This document shows, piece by piece, positions 11,326 through 23,664 of a stretch of DNA of 64,000 nt. The stretch covers positions 6,694,001-6,758,000 of the forward strand of contig OX485803.1 in NCBI GenBank assembly GCA_950295325.1, in the 5' to 3' direction. The notes below the pieces were generated by a model, which saw only the letters and a list, made by a program, of their open reading frames with translations, ran no database searches and was not told the DNA's origin. The stretch is from Polytrichum commune (Eukaryota; Streptophyta; Polytrichopsida; Polytrichales; Polytrichaceae). Made by a program: the position numbers and the translations under genes. Position 1 is the stretch's first letter. Each line of letters begins with the position of its first letter.

Positions 11326-12140
11326 TCACGAACTTTCGGGGGTGTCTGATCCAGTGTGGGGCAACCCTCTAGAGAAATTTCTGAACCCGATCAAAAATTG
11401 TTGTCCGCACTGTCTAATTTCAAAAAAATATTGCCCTTGCATGCTTGAAGGCCTCTTGACTAAACTCAATCATTTGGATGTTGCACTCTTTGGAGCACTA
11501 CAGACCTACATCCTTGGAAACATGCCCAAAGTGACTAGAAAATATGCGAATCTAGCATATTTGCGTTGTTCTTTCATAGGTAAGGCAGATGCTAACCCCC
11601 CTCCCCTTAGGTAGTTCAAGTTGTGCATTTAAAAATAAGGTGCGGCATAACATAGGAAGGATTAAATTCGTTTTGACATAAAAATTATAAAAGAATTCCA
11701 AACAATGAAGGGTCCATTGAAAGTAGACAATCCCATGACAGATAAGGTAGATAGGTAGATAGGTTTAATTAGGATTAATTAGGATTATCTAGACTTAATT
11801 ACACTCAATCATACTATATAGTTTAAATGTATACGAATACTTTGTGAAAAGAGAAGGTACTAACTAAAATACTATGAAATAAAGAAACTAAAAATAAAAC
11901 ACTAATTTTAGTTCCATTTTAGAATGACAAAGACCCTTTCAATGGTAAGTCACAAAATTATAACCTCAATGCTAATGAGGGTTTTGTAATATTTTTGACT
12001 TCCAAGTTAATCACATGTTTTATTGACGGTTTGACATCAAAAATGAAATCCTTGTCAATTGCTTATTTAGTCAATGAAAATGCACTAAATATGATATTTC
12101 TAGATAAGTGGCCTTCCCGAGAAGTTCCTAGGGGGAGGAA
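11326..12140. mobile_element. Mutator-like foldback element, degraded
   Basis: The left part (cacgaactttcgggggtg, then a gggcaaccctctagagaaattt-like block) and right part (ttgtaatatttttgacttcc ... agaagttcctaggggg) match the arms of the foldback element at 18878-20197. The central part matches 37700-38150 closely. No target duplication could be defined. Confidence 0.6.
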
Positions 12141-12540
12141 TAGTAGTACTACTACTAGTCACTTCTGATCCTCAATCACTGCCACCTCTCTCTCTCTACA
12201 TTAGACAAAGTCAGAGACCAAAGTGGTCTCAAGGAGCAAAATGGTCTCGAGGATGAAAATGGCCTCCTTGAGGATCAGTTTGTCATAGTTTGTCATCCTG
12301 TGCTGGGTGCGCCACTCGTGAATCTTTCTTTCCCTGCCTCCGCCCTTCCTGCTTCATGGGCACTTGCCCTTCAATTTTGAATGCATCTTCACTCTGAGCT
12401 TTGTCGCATTTCACAAAACTTTCACTATTTTCTGAATGGTCGGATTCCAAGAGCGGAACTCAAGTTTAATTGTCTGTCCGGGGTGTGTGTATGACACCCC
12501 TCTATTATAATTGGTCTCCGCTTAGGGTTTTGGCCAATGG
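12140..12540 (+). pseudogene. 5' region of gene X without its coding exons
   Basis: 12300-12530 is colinear with 38888-39120 and 56200-56430, the region just upstream of gene X. After about 12540 the match stops, and it resumes at 12800 with the sequence that lies downstream of gene X (40570). The coding exons are therefore missing from this copy, replaced by about 260 bp of unrelated DNA. Confidence 0.7.
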
Positions 12541-12813
12541 ATACAATCATCCATCATCCATGACAATATTTATAAGCTTTTTCATAAGAGGTGTCATCCA
12601 AAAAGTTACCATAGTGACATTAATTATCATTTGACATAAAATATTATATCTAGTATATTAGTTATTAATATTTGAAGACATAATCCAATCTCTTTTAAAC
12701 ATGTGTCTTTATTCTGTTGTTTTTTTAATTCTCATTGAACCACAATCAAATCTGGATGTCCGATGTAGAAAATGAACCACATCTACCTTAGGGACTTCCA
12801 TTACATGACCTCG

Positions 12814-13110
12814 CAAGTCACTCTTAGCTTGAGGCACATGTCTAGCTAGTCATTCTCTTGATCGTATTGAAGGTCTAGGCTATCTCTAGCCATGGCTATC
12901 TAACCATTATATCAAGTCACTCTTAGCTTGAGGAACATGTCTAGCTAGTCATTCTCTTGATCGTATTGAAGGTCTAGGCTATCTCTAGCCATGGCTATCT
13001 AACCATTATATCAAGTCACTCTTAGCTTGAGGCACATGTCTAGCTAGTCATTCTCTTGATCGTATTGAAGGTCTAGGCTATCTCTAGCCATGGCTATCTA
13101 ACCATTACAT
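12814..13110. repeat. 99-bp tandem repeat, 3 copies
   Basis: Units start caagtcactcttagcttgag at 12814, 12913 and 13012 and are almost identical. The two paralogous sites (40586 and 57826) have only one unit, so the triplication is specific to this copy and recent. Confidence 0.95.
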
Positions 13111-13206
13111 CGGCCTATTCTGGTCAACATGGCTATCTAACCGTTATATAGGCCTTTTCTGGCCTATATCGCGGAGTGGGAAGGGATGCGTTGATTGGTG
13201 GGCAGG

Positions 13207-13216
13207 GGTATATATA
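13207..13216 (+). promoter_or_regulatory. candidate TATA box
   Basis: GGTATATATA lies upstream of a moderately GC-rich stretch with a GA microsatellite, a common make-up of plant 5' untranslated regions. No confirmed gene follows, so this is tentative. Confidence 0.25.
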
Positions 13217-13645
13217 CAAATCACCCCCATGCATTATACGCAAGCTCCCGGAGCTTCAAGTTCAGCTGCAGGCTGCCTCCCCCTCCTTCCTCCGGGAGGG
13301 GTGCAAGCCCTCCTTTGTCCCGCCCTGAAGGGCGAGGGCCAACCAAGGGATCCTTGGTGTATATAACCCCATCCTTGGTGTATCGAGGCTCTCTCTCTCA
13401 TCCGTCTTGCATCTCACCCGCTGCATGGTTTAGTCCGCAGTAGGGCATTGTTGATTCTACTGCAGGCGGCATTGTTGATTGTAGGATGCTGAGGGCAAGC
13501 TCCTGGAGCTTCCAGGTTTAGCTGCAGGCGGGCTTCGGCGTGTTCACTCCCTCTTGCTACACATATGGGGGGCTGGGAGAGGCAACCAGAGTACGCCCAG
13601 GCTGTTGTCATCGTCTCTGTTGTCTCTCTTAGCCAATCATATGCT

Positions 13646-13647
<2 letters not shown>

Positions 13648-13682
<35 letters not shown>
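13648..13682. repeat. (GA)n microsatellite
   Basis: About 17 GA dinucleotides in a row. Confidence 0.95.
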
Positions 13683-13684
<2 letters not shown>

Positions 13685-13719
13685 CTTACATGAAGGACAT
13701 TGTGGTAAGGTTCTTCCCC

Positions 13720-13928
13720 ATCCTATGAAACTTCTGATTGCTGGAGGTTTACTTTCTCTGTCTAGCATCGGTGTCGCCCTCGCATGTGAACGTCTTTGGG
13801 ACTTTGATTTCACCTTAGATCCTGTTTTGATTATGTGTATGGCTGCGAGGATGTCATGCGATAAGACCTGGTCGCGGTGGAGCTCTCTACGACACTTCTT
13901 GAATGGATACGACTCCTTGGCGTTGTAA
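13720..13928 (+). CDS. possible short secreted-protein reading frame, unconfirmed
   Basis: Starting at the internal methionine that precedes KLLIAGGLLSLSSIGVALAC, the frame would encode about 67 residues with an N-terminal hydrophobic stretch like a signal peptide. It follows a TATA-like box and a GA-rich stretch. I recognise no family, and nothing else confirms coding, so it may be chance. Confidence 0.2.
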
Positions 13929-14489
13929 GCGAAGCCGGGCGTGTGTTATTCTCAATGACGCTGGACATTGTTGAAGCTGGAGAGGAGTCTGTTAAAGGTG
14001 CCAGGCGTACTAGCTATTAGACGAGTCTCAGCAGTAAGAGATTGTTCTCTTCTTTGTGACAGAATGGCCCTTTTGTCCAGGGCATAGTATCCGGGTCGGC
14101 TTACCAACAAACAACGGCCGCCCACGGGCGAGTCTCTCGAATGTAAGTTTGTTGTGACCAGCAAGCAATGTGCCTCGATGAGAAGTGGCTCTTTATGTGA
14201 AACCAGAGCTATCAGTATGGCTGCGAATGTCAACCGTTCCTACTGCCTTGGGCTTTTTCATGTCAACAACAAAGTGTGATTTTGTAAAAGTGCTCTTCGG
14301 CTGCTTATAGACACTTTTCTCGCCTCTTGTCCAGGTCTTATCTGTTATCTTCCATCTCATGCGAGCCAATCCTTGTAGCCATCTTCGGTGGAATCAATGC
14401 ACTCTGCCTACGATTGTCAAATCAACTTTGAAGTGCCGTACTATAAGGTTAATGGGTGGTTCTAGTGATAGTTCTAGTTATTGGGTAGT

Positions 14490-15281
14490 TCTAGCTGCTT
14501 TTGTTTCACTTATGTAACCTCGTTTTAAACTATTTGAAGGTTTCCTTTTCTATGCTCACATCAGTGTATCTGTAATAGTTCGTGTTGCTTCGCTATTGAA
14601 TGCACACAACCAACATATGAGCCCTGGGCAATCGTCCCAATGAACGTGGAGAACCAACCGCTAGTTACAGATGAACCAGTTCAGTTTGAAGTTTAAGACT
14701 TCATGAAAATTACAATTTTGTTATATCTTCCTCTCCTGCTAAACACATGGTTGGCTGGGACGAGGCAAGAATTCACATTTTTCGCAATAACTTGCATCTT
14801 GTGCGTTTGGGTCTTGTGGTCTCTCTCAGCCAACCATACGCTTATCAGGATAGAGGAGACCGAGTGTTGCAACCTGCAACATTGTTTCAAGTTGTAATGA
14901 TAAGGAGAGCATCGTGACCTTGTGTGTGTATACAGTTATATATGTGACCTTTAGTTTGACAGTGCTTGATCTGAATAAGCATGTGGCCTGTTTCGATCGA
15001 GGCGACAAGGGATGAGGATGGTGCACATCTGAAAACTTTAGCTGCTTTCGTTTCACCTATGTAACCTCGTTTTAAACTATTTGAAGGTTTGCTTTCCTAT
15101 GCTCACATCAGTGTATCTGTAATAGTTCGTGTTGCTTCGCTATTGGATGCACACAACCAACATATGAGCCCTGGGCAATCCAATCGTCTCAATGAACGTA
15201 GAGAACCAACCGCTAGTTACAGATGAACCAGTTGAGCTTGAGAAATAATCAGTTTGAAGTTTAAGACTTCATGAAAATTAC
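14490..15281. repeat. pair of ~220-bp direct repeats
   Basis: The segment from ttcacttatgtaacctcg to gacttcatgaaaatta occurs at about 14503-14712 and again at about 15050-15281, with small indels. The DNA between contains an inverted pair, ttggctggga and ctctcagccaa. No gene is supported. Confidence 0.85.
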
Positions 15282-18180
15282 CATCATTTTAGAGGAACCT
15301 ATGGAGTATACCTCCAATTCATAAGAAAAAACCGAAATATCAGAACATGTAATTGGTTGGACTTGGAAACACGAGGATTTTGACCGATTATGCCCAAAAC
15401 TCTCCTTGAGCATTGAATTGTCCTACGTGAGTAACCAAACATTTGCAAATCTATCATCATGGTAGATTTGCATATTTTCCAGTGCCTTAAGACAACGTTT
15501 CCAATTTTGCAAGTCAATTGCCCAAAACACCTATGCTTGTAGTGGCAATGTGGATCCCCGGGTATGCAACTCCCATATTATACGCAGGGGGCATCGTACT
15601 TAAAACGGCTTAGAGGACGGCTTTTGTAAAAATTACATCAAATTATATCAAATTAAAATGATCAAAAATTTGGGTGAAGACTAAATTAAATAAAATGAGA
15701 TGGAAAAAAAGTTGGGTAAAGACCAAATTAAATAAAATGAGATGAAAAAAAAGTTGGGTGAAGACCAAATTAAATAAATGAGATGAAAAAAAAGTTGGGT
15801 TGCATATTTATTAAGCCTCCCATTAAAATTATAATTCATTCACAATGTTAAAATTTTATTAAAAAGTCCAAAAAGTTGGGTAGTTTGACCTATGGTACCT
15901 GTATTAAAAAAAAATCATATAATTAGGTTTTTAATGCAATTATATGCTTCAAAATATATTCATTTCCTATATATAATTACATTTTTGGATTCCTTGTTAG
16001 AAGGGCTACAAGGGTTTCCTACATTAAAACAAATTGTATCACTCAATATTGGACTAAAACGCATTATAATTGATTATAATCAGGACCATATAATACGGGA
16101 GTTGCGTACCCGGGTGTGGATCATGTCAATATACAAGGTTTGAAAGCTTGTATTAGCAATTTTGGCATGCATGTGGCTACATTAGCAAAGTTCATTGTAA
16201 GTAAAATGTGTACTTAACATCAACTAATTAAGGTTTCTTAATCCTTAACCTCCTAAAGCATATTATGGTTTCATTAGATCATCTATAAAACCCAAGCTTT
16301 TTGAAGCTCAATTTTTATTGTACCTAAAAGAAAACTTGTTGCTAATGATTTTAAGATCACATCAATACACTACCAATATTTAGTAATTTTCATAAAAAAA
16401 AGTAAAATTAATCTAGAATCATGAAACTTCAAGAAATTGTGATACATGCAATAGAATTTTAGTCCAAAATTTCAAGATTATACTAAGAATAAATCTACAC
16501 TTTGAGATTAGAAAAAGAGTCCATAGAAAATTGATGATTTTCAATTAAAATAGTATGAAATTATTGTAATATATCAACAAAGGAAGAATTTAGTTTGTTT
16601 CTAATTTAAATATTTCTTGTGAATATTTAAATTCTTAATTTTCAAATGTTTTCAATACCCATTGTGGTGAAATATAAGCATTTATTTGTGCTACCCATCT
16701 TGGTCATGCCCCAACTTTTGCATGGGATGGAGTGCTATTGAGTATTGAATTATGATTTTTTCTTACACAAGTTGTGATTGTGTGTGAGAATGTGGGATCA
16801 CTAGTGACATGCCACACTAAGTCTTGCTTCCAATGCCTTATATAAATTAGTAAATCTATGGTCTAACTTACATGGTGGAGCCTCCACTCACTTGTTTATG
16901 GCATTGTGTGCTACACAATGGACTTGGTGTGTGTGGACATAGGTCATGCTATTACCTCCCCTTGGTTTAAAGTTTTTGGGGACTATGTAACATAGAATGA
17001 CTTCCAAAAGTAATGCAACACCCTTTACAAACATCCTTTACAAACATACAAAATTGACATTTTTTCCAACCATAAATAATAAAAAATAAAAAATAAAATT
17101 GTATCACATGGTGCCAACACATTCTAAATAGAATAATGTAGCTAGCCTCACATAATTTGCCATGGTGATCATACTCACAAGCCAATAGGAACTAGAAAAA
17201 CATGAAGTTAGGGTGTTGCGTTAATTTTGGCACTTTTGACATTATTATGTTTTGGGACACATGAACCCCGTTGGATGGCATTGAAAACATTGCTGAACAT
17301 ACGAAAATGTTTACGAAAATGCAATAGGTGTACACCCTTATTTGATGTATTGCCCGGGTACTGCTTGAGGTACATGGCCCTTTTATGGGCATCTCCCAAC
17401 TCCACAAACAAAACACACCATTCGATTGGTTCGAGAATTGTTTTGAACATGCATCAAGCAATTACGAATCCACACGTATTATCATTTCAATGCTACAATC
17501 ATAATGACAACAAATAGTTCTAAAAGGACACAATGAAGATTCTCATGCTCTTTGAGTGATCACATGACCCCCACCTAACCCCTTTTCAATTCAGTTCATA
17601 GTATGGAGACTCCATAATAACAACAACAACAATAATATGGTACTAAACACGCAGTCCGATGTCGTCGTCATCGTGTCTTTTTGGGTGTCCATTTGCCACT
17701 ACAAGTTTTGCCATATACTACTACTATTACTCCAACATGGATGTCCGATGAACCACATAAGTCCCATATATACCTCAAATCAACCTTAAGATTGCGGCTT
17801 GGAAATCATCAAATAGTCCGGAGCCGCATTCCGGCCTCGCTTGAAGTCAATCCCATTTGTTGGCATTTACGGGATCCCATGTCCTTCATGGAGCACGCCT
17901 TTCGCCTTTTGGGCCCTCGCATTTTGAAGGCTAACCACTACTACTACTACTACAACTAGGCTTTGAATGAACATAGTCGATCAAAATAGGTAGTACCACC
18001 TTACAACTAGGCTTTGAACGAACATAGTCGATCAAAATAGGTAGTACCACCTTATAAAGTACTCTCGGAGCTTAGTGTTTTGACTCGTGGGTCGGACTCC
18101 AAATTTGCAAGTGTGAACGGGACCCCCGAATGCCCAACTGAAAGCAAGTGACAGCCTAGGACAAAATTAAGAGTAGGGCC
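15282..18180. other. AT-rich stretch without a supported gene
   Basis: 15200-15430 matches 27850-28075, a dispersed repeat. 15640-15800 has three to four imperfect units around aaaaagttgggtgaagacc. From 15900 to 18180 I find only short chance reading frames, and a CTA/ACT triplet run near 17938-17955. Confidence 0.5.
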
Positions 18181-18212
18181 TTGGCAGGGCTGGCAAAATG
18201 GGGGAATGAATG

Positions 18213-20197
18213 GGAGCAGGGCATAAAATTGACACCCTGGGGGGTGTATTTTGCTTCCTAGAGTGTCCTAGGACACCCAAATCTCAAACAGGGTGTCCCC
18301 GAGGACACCCAAAAATCCTACAAGGGTGTCCTTTTTACACCCAAAAAAAATTCAGGGTGTCCCCTGTACTTGTAGGGCCTATCAACGTATATGTTTGACA
18401 AAGTTTTTGCAAGTTTTTCTTTTTTGACACGCAAAAACTTGCACAAAAAAAAAATGCACGTCAATTGACACGCACATTCTAGAAATTGACACGTACTGTG
18501 ACTTGTGAAGAAAAAAATCACACGTCAATTGACACACTAGAAATTGAAATGACATGTATTACTTGAGTACTATAAAGTGGGTACTATGACTTTGAACAAG
18601 TATGGGTAAAGTGGTGTGCTATGAAACGCCGCCGCTTGTAGGTTTGATTTGCATTGCAAGTTATGATATGTAGTGATTTTTTTGATTTTTAATTGAGATT
18701 TTGAAATGATATTATATAAATTTTCAAAATTGTACCTATTTTGACAAAAAAAATTTTTTTAAGAGAAATTTATGAGGACACCCAAAAATTGGAGCAGGGT
18801 GTCCTTGGGACACCCAAAATTTGGGACAGGGTGTCCCCTGGAAATTTGGCTAGGGTGTCAAATTTGTGGCCTGAATGGGAGGACGTTAAGTACCCCCCCC
18901 ACGAACTTTTCGGGGGGGGGGGGGGGGGAATATTCTGTCAGGGGGCAGCCCCCGACATTTTTCCTGCACCCGCCTGAAAACTGCTGCCCGCCCGCCCGAT
19001 TTCGAAAAAACTAGTGTACTTGCATTTTTGAAGGCTACTTGTCCACAAATCCCATATTGAGTGCACTTCATTTTCAAGGTCTCAAATGCAATATATGTGT
19101 TCACTTCCATTGAGTAAATAAGCAATTGACAAGATTTCATTTTCAAAGTGAAACCGTCAACAAAGCATGTAATTAACTTGGAAGTCAAAAATATTACAAA
19201 ATCCTCATTACCACTGAGGTTATAATTTTTGTCACTTACAATTGAAAGGGATTTTGTCATTCTAAAATGAAACTAAAACTTATGATTTATTTTAATATTT
19301 TAATATTTTAATAATATAGTTAACACCTTCTACTATCACAAAGTTTCATATGCATTTAAACTAGTTAAGTAAGATTGAATGCAACTAAGTCTAATATATT
19401 CTGATTAATCCTAATTAAACCCAATTAAATCAGAAAATATGCTTACCAAATTAATTAAGCCTAATTAATCATAAATTATATTTACTGGAGTTAATTCCAT
19501 TTAAATCATGACTAATTCCAGTAAGTACATTTTATAATTAATTAGGGTTAATTAATTTGGTACGCATATTTTCTGATTTAAATGGGTTTGAATAGGATTA
19601 ATTAGGATTAATCAGAAATTATTAGACTAAGTTGCATTCAATCTTACTTAACTAGTTTAAATGCGTATGAAAACTTTGTGATTGTAGAAGGTATTAAATA
19701 TATATTAGATGTTATACAGTATATTATATTATATATTGTTATATAATATATAATATAGTATTGTCTATTCTATTAAATATATAATATATAAAAATAAATC
19801 ATAAATTTTAGTTTCATTTTAGAATGACAAAGTCCCTTTCAATCGTAAGTGACAAAAATTATAACCTCAGTGGTAATGAGGATTTTGTAATATTTTTGAC
19901 TTCCAAGTTAATTACATGCTTTATTGACGGTTTCATTTTGAAAATGAAATCTTGTCAATTGCTTATTTACTCAATGGAAGTGAACACATATATTGCATTT
20001 GAGACCTTGAAAATGAAGTGCACTCAATATGGGATTTGTGGACAAGTAGCCTTCAAAAATGCAAGTACACTAGTTTTTTCGAAATCGGGCGGGCGGGCAG
20101 CAGTTTTCGGGCGGGTGCAGGAAAAATGTTGGGGGCTGCCCCCTGACAGAATATTCCCCCCCCCGAAAAGTTTGTGGGGGGGTACTTAACGTCCTCC
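18213..20197. mobile_element. Mutator-like foldback element with 9-bp TSD (interrupted by hAT)
   Basis: The two arms (left 18878-19495, right about 19510-20197) are inverted copies along almost their whole length. They start and end GGAGGACGTTAAGTACCCCC. Removing the nested hAT element and one copy of its target duplication joins gaatgaatg (18204-18212) to the left terminus, matching gaatgaatg at 20198-20206, a 9-bp target duplication typical of Mutator-like elements. There is no transposase. Both arms keep the same open frame of about 120 codons reading outward (18886-19260 minus, 19824-20189 plus). An extra AT-rich stretch at 19690-19790 breaks the symmetry. Confidence 0.85.
18217..18873 (+). 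mobile_element. hAT non-autonomous element, 657 bp
   Basis: It starts CAGGGCATAAAATTGACACC and ends with the inverted form GGTGTCAAATTTGTGGCCTG, flanked by exact 8-bp repeats AATGGGAG (18209-18216 and 18874-18881). Subterminal GGGTGTCC/GGACACCC motifs repeat several times near both ends, as expected for transposase binding sites. The right part retains the last codons of the transposase seen in the larger copy at 33072-34180, so this is an internal deletion derivative. It sits inside the left terminus of the Mutator-like element. Confidence 0.92.
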
Positions 20198-20209
20198 GAA
20201 TGAATGAGG

Positions 20210-21548
20210 GCTTGAGGCGGATCGATGCATGGGGCCAATTATAAATCCCCTCTTTGAGGTCTTCCGTTGACCAATCAAGTCGTAATTTATTCCCCCATTA
20301 CTACGTGAACGGTAAAGAAGGCCTTCTAGGGTAGGTGTTACCGTAACTTTTGCACCACGGTCCAATAACAATGGGCGTGTGGAGAGGTTATCGAGAAGAA
20401 GTCTATGGCACCCAAAACAGGGTTCTGGCCTCTCGTGAGGCCACGTCGCCACTCAGACCTCGAAAACGCCGTTAATCTACCAATCTACGTAGTTCTGTCA
20501 TTTTGACCATCGTGTTTCCTTGAAGCTGCTTTTCGTCTCTCCGGTTTCGCCATAGCCACTGCCTCCGACACCCTCCTTCTCTCTTCCCTTTCCACAATAC
20601 TCCCCGTGCCACATACGCTTCGATCGAAAATTTTCTTCCGGTTCCTTGAAAACCTGGAAAACGTCGTCATCTTTTGAGAGTTCGGATCCTGGCTACGGGG
20701 GAGATTGCAAAACGATGCTTGTCCTGCGAAGGTCGTGAGATCCGCAACAAGGTGGGTAAGCAGCAGCGGTAGCAGCAGTGAGGAGACTTTGTGTCGATCA
20801 AGTGAGGACCATCTTTTGCTTTGCTTTGTTTTGCTTTGCTTGGCTTGGCTTCTCTTTTGGTATTCCACGGTTTCTTGTTCGTAGCTTGACTTTTTCTAGC
20901 CGCAGGCTTGAATGCAGTCCTGCAGTTTGAATTTGAAGCAGTTGGAGCATAATCTCTTAGTTGACACTTATGCATACCAATTCAAGTCCCACAAGCATCG
21001 TGTCTTGAGATTGGTACAAGAAGCTGGCAAGTGGTCGTGTGCAGGTCTGTCGGTTACCATGTTTCGATCCCATCGAGGTTGTCTTCCAAGGTATGGTGAT
21101 CGATGTTCAGTTGGAACAAGAATTTATTCCGATTTTGTCTCAAACTAGTGCACAGAACATCTCAGATGGAAATGTATCAAGGGGTCGCCATCTACGACGT
21201 CGGCATCAATTGTTGTCACTAGTTTCAAGGTTCAAGAGATGTTTAGAATGTGACTCTTGAGTTGAGGGAGTACTGTTTCTAATTCTCTGAGCTATTCTTT
21301 TCTGGTAGGATGCTGAATGCTTTTCCTGATTCCATGTGAGCGACTTTGAAAGGTTGACATAATGTCCGTCGTAATTTGCAGCACACAGGGCTGAGCGTGG
21401 AATAGATGACATCGTCTTCAACTCCATTGGGATGACAGTACTGCTCTGGTGTCACTAGTTGGGAGAGATTTTCCATTGGTTTTCGGACAACTACTGACGT
21501 CTGAGAACAAATTCTTTGAGCTATGTTGGATTACATTCAGTGTGCAAA
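20210..21548 (+). other. probable 5' flank and leader of the SINA-like gene fragment
   Basis: This stretch is more GC-balanced than its surroundings, with CT-rich tracts and no long plus-strand reading frame. It could hold promoter and untranslated leader sequence for the exon at 21549. No clear TATA box is identified. Confidence 0.3.
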
Positions 21549-21677
21549 ATGGCGAGAATTAAGCGAGCCCGGTCTGCAGGGCATCAGGAAGAAATAATGC
21601 ACTTCACATCGGCTTTCGATCATGATAGCCTCGACTGCGTCATTTGCATGGAACATCTTGTGCTCCCTATTCATCAG
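21549..21677 (+). pseudogene. orphan first exon of a SINA-like RING E3 ligase
   Basis: The frame starts ATGGCGAGAATTAAGCGAG and encodes MARIKRARSAGHQ then LDCVICMEHLVLPIHQ, which resembles the start of the RING domain of SINA/SIAH ubiquitin ligases (consensus LDCPVCFEPL). A plausible donor (CAG/GTATGT) follows. I found no downstream exon with the rest of the RING or the SINA TRAF-like domain before the next gene, so it is probably a truncated or captured fragment. The RING call rests on only two cysteines. Confidence 0.4.
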
Positions 21678-21712
21678 GTATGTCTGCATTATCTCAATTA
21701 TCAATTAAAGTA

Positions 21713-23640
21713 GGTATGGTGTTTGTAAGTTTCCATTTCTTTAGCCACTTTTTGGACTCATTCGACATGAGTCATATTGAACGGAGATGATGACAAAGTG
21801 AACAAGTTACTTATGCGAGTAAAATCTAAACCTCAAACTGCAATTGAGATGATATCGTTACACCAATTCTCGATTGCAGTCTGAAGAATTGCGGAATTGC
21901 GACTTTAAACCTCAAACTGCAGTGGAGATAATGTCTTTAATTCCTGTGTGGCCACAGGCCCTCAAGTGTACAGGTGGTGTCAGTAAGTTTCCATTTCTTT
22001 AGCCGCTTTCCGAACTCGTTCAACATGAGTCATGAACAAGGTGACAAAGTTAACAATTTACTTACTATGTGATTAAACCCTAAACCTCAAACCCTAAGGG
22101 ACACTTTACACTGGAGCTTGAGGGCCTGTAACCCTTGAAATCTAAAATCTCTCCTTGGTGGAAACTGCCGAGAACATCCCACTTCACTCTACACTAGAGA
22201 GCTTGAGGGCCTAAGTGACCAAGCAAGTTTGAATGGATGAACAAACCTACATGGAGTCCTACATGGCATGCAATGGATAGTGATGTTTCATAGACTACTG
22301 GATTTACACAAAACCAAGAGACCGTGACATCAATCTCACAACCCTTGATCCATTATACCTTACTGTGTGGAAGGGTCCACATGAATAGGATGGTGATAAA
22401 ATAGCATTCGGTTGAGAGGTGTCTTTATACTACACTTGAATGCCTTTGATCACACAAAATTCCATTTCAAAATGCCATGGTATGCATTTCAGATGAGTTT
22501 TAAGGGCCCTCACAATCTCATGGTCATGACCCTCGGCCATAGTGTAAAGTGGGCCTAAATTCCTCAGCCGTTGTTTGCAAAAGAAAAAACAAGGATATCG
22601 TTGCTATTTTGGAGTACATATCAAGCAACCCCAAGTGTTTTTGTGGATGTTGTTTGAAGAGGATGGTATTGAAATAGCATTCAGTTGAGAGCATGGTCGC
22701 ATATGTCTTTACACTACACTTGAAGGCATATGATCACACAAAATTCAATTTCAATATCTTGCCACGCTATGCCCTTCAGATGAGTTTCAAGGGCCCTCAC
22801 AATTTCATGGTCACGACCCTTGTCCATAGTGTAAAGTGTCCTTAAACTCCATAGCCTCCTGCGCCGGTCTGTGTGGTTGACCTTCCTGAATCTGGGTGCT
22901 TAGATATGGGTTGTGGACGTCGCTTTCATTTAGGTTCCTTTTCTCTGAAGGATTTCAGAAGGTGGATGTCGCCTTCATCTTGAAGTGTCTACTTGGTTGC
23001 TGCACATGAATTTCTGGATACCAGGGTATCGGGGTTTACGAGGTGGAAAGAGTGGGCTGATAATTCAAGGGGGTTTAGGTCGGCATGAAGGTAAAGATTG
23101 AGTGTAGACTACTGGCTTGTTGTTCATGTGTGTTTTGCTGCTGCACAGGCCCATGTTTATTACGAGGCCACTTGAGGACAAAAGGAGAAGCTGAAGCTGC
23201 GAAGACACTCTTTCTGCCAACTTTTTGGAGTGGAAGGTAAACTTAAACTTACAGCAGTACTCCAATTTCGTCAACAAAGGCATCCAGCTGCAGAGTGTGG
23301 AGTTTTTTTTTTTGGAAATTGCGCCTTGCCTTCCATGATCTCCAAGGTGAGCAGAATTGTGATTGAATGTTGTTTCATGTGGATAGGTAAACGTTCTACT
23401 TCAAAAACTGAGTTACCAGCTTGTCACATTGAGTTTACCCATTTTTTCAAATGCCTTTCCTCACAATTTATACCGGTGGTTGATATTATGAAAGCACTGA
23501 TATTTGTGGCAGTCCATTGCAATGTATTACTCTTATTTATGATCGAGTATGTACTATTGTTATGCATCAATCAACAAAATCGAGTGTCATTTGTATTGAA
23601 GAGAGTGTCTTTTGTAAACAGGCTGCTGCTGTGAGCTTCT
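21713..23640. other. repeat-bearing spacer
   Basis: 22094-22560 and 22660-22855 are related to each other and to the MITE at 6571-7070 (cacaatttcatggtcacgacc, agtgtaaagtggg), probably degenerate members of that family. No gene is supported; the 134-codon frame at 23230 has no recognisable content. Confidence 0.5.
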
Positions 23641-23664
23641 ACTGAGTTGGATGTGGACTGCAGA

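Noticed and set aside
18741-19014. Glycine/proline-rich plus-strand frames
   Set aside because: They span the hAT right end and the G-run in the Mutator-like terminus; an artefact of element sequence.
20485-20975. Minus-strand frames of 127 and 102 codons
   Set aside because: Low-complexity K/Q/S-rich translations of CT/TG-rich leader-like DNA; no conserved features.
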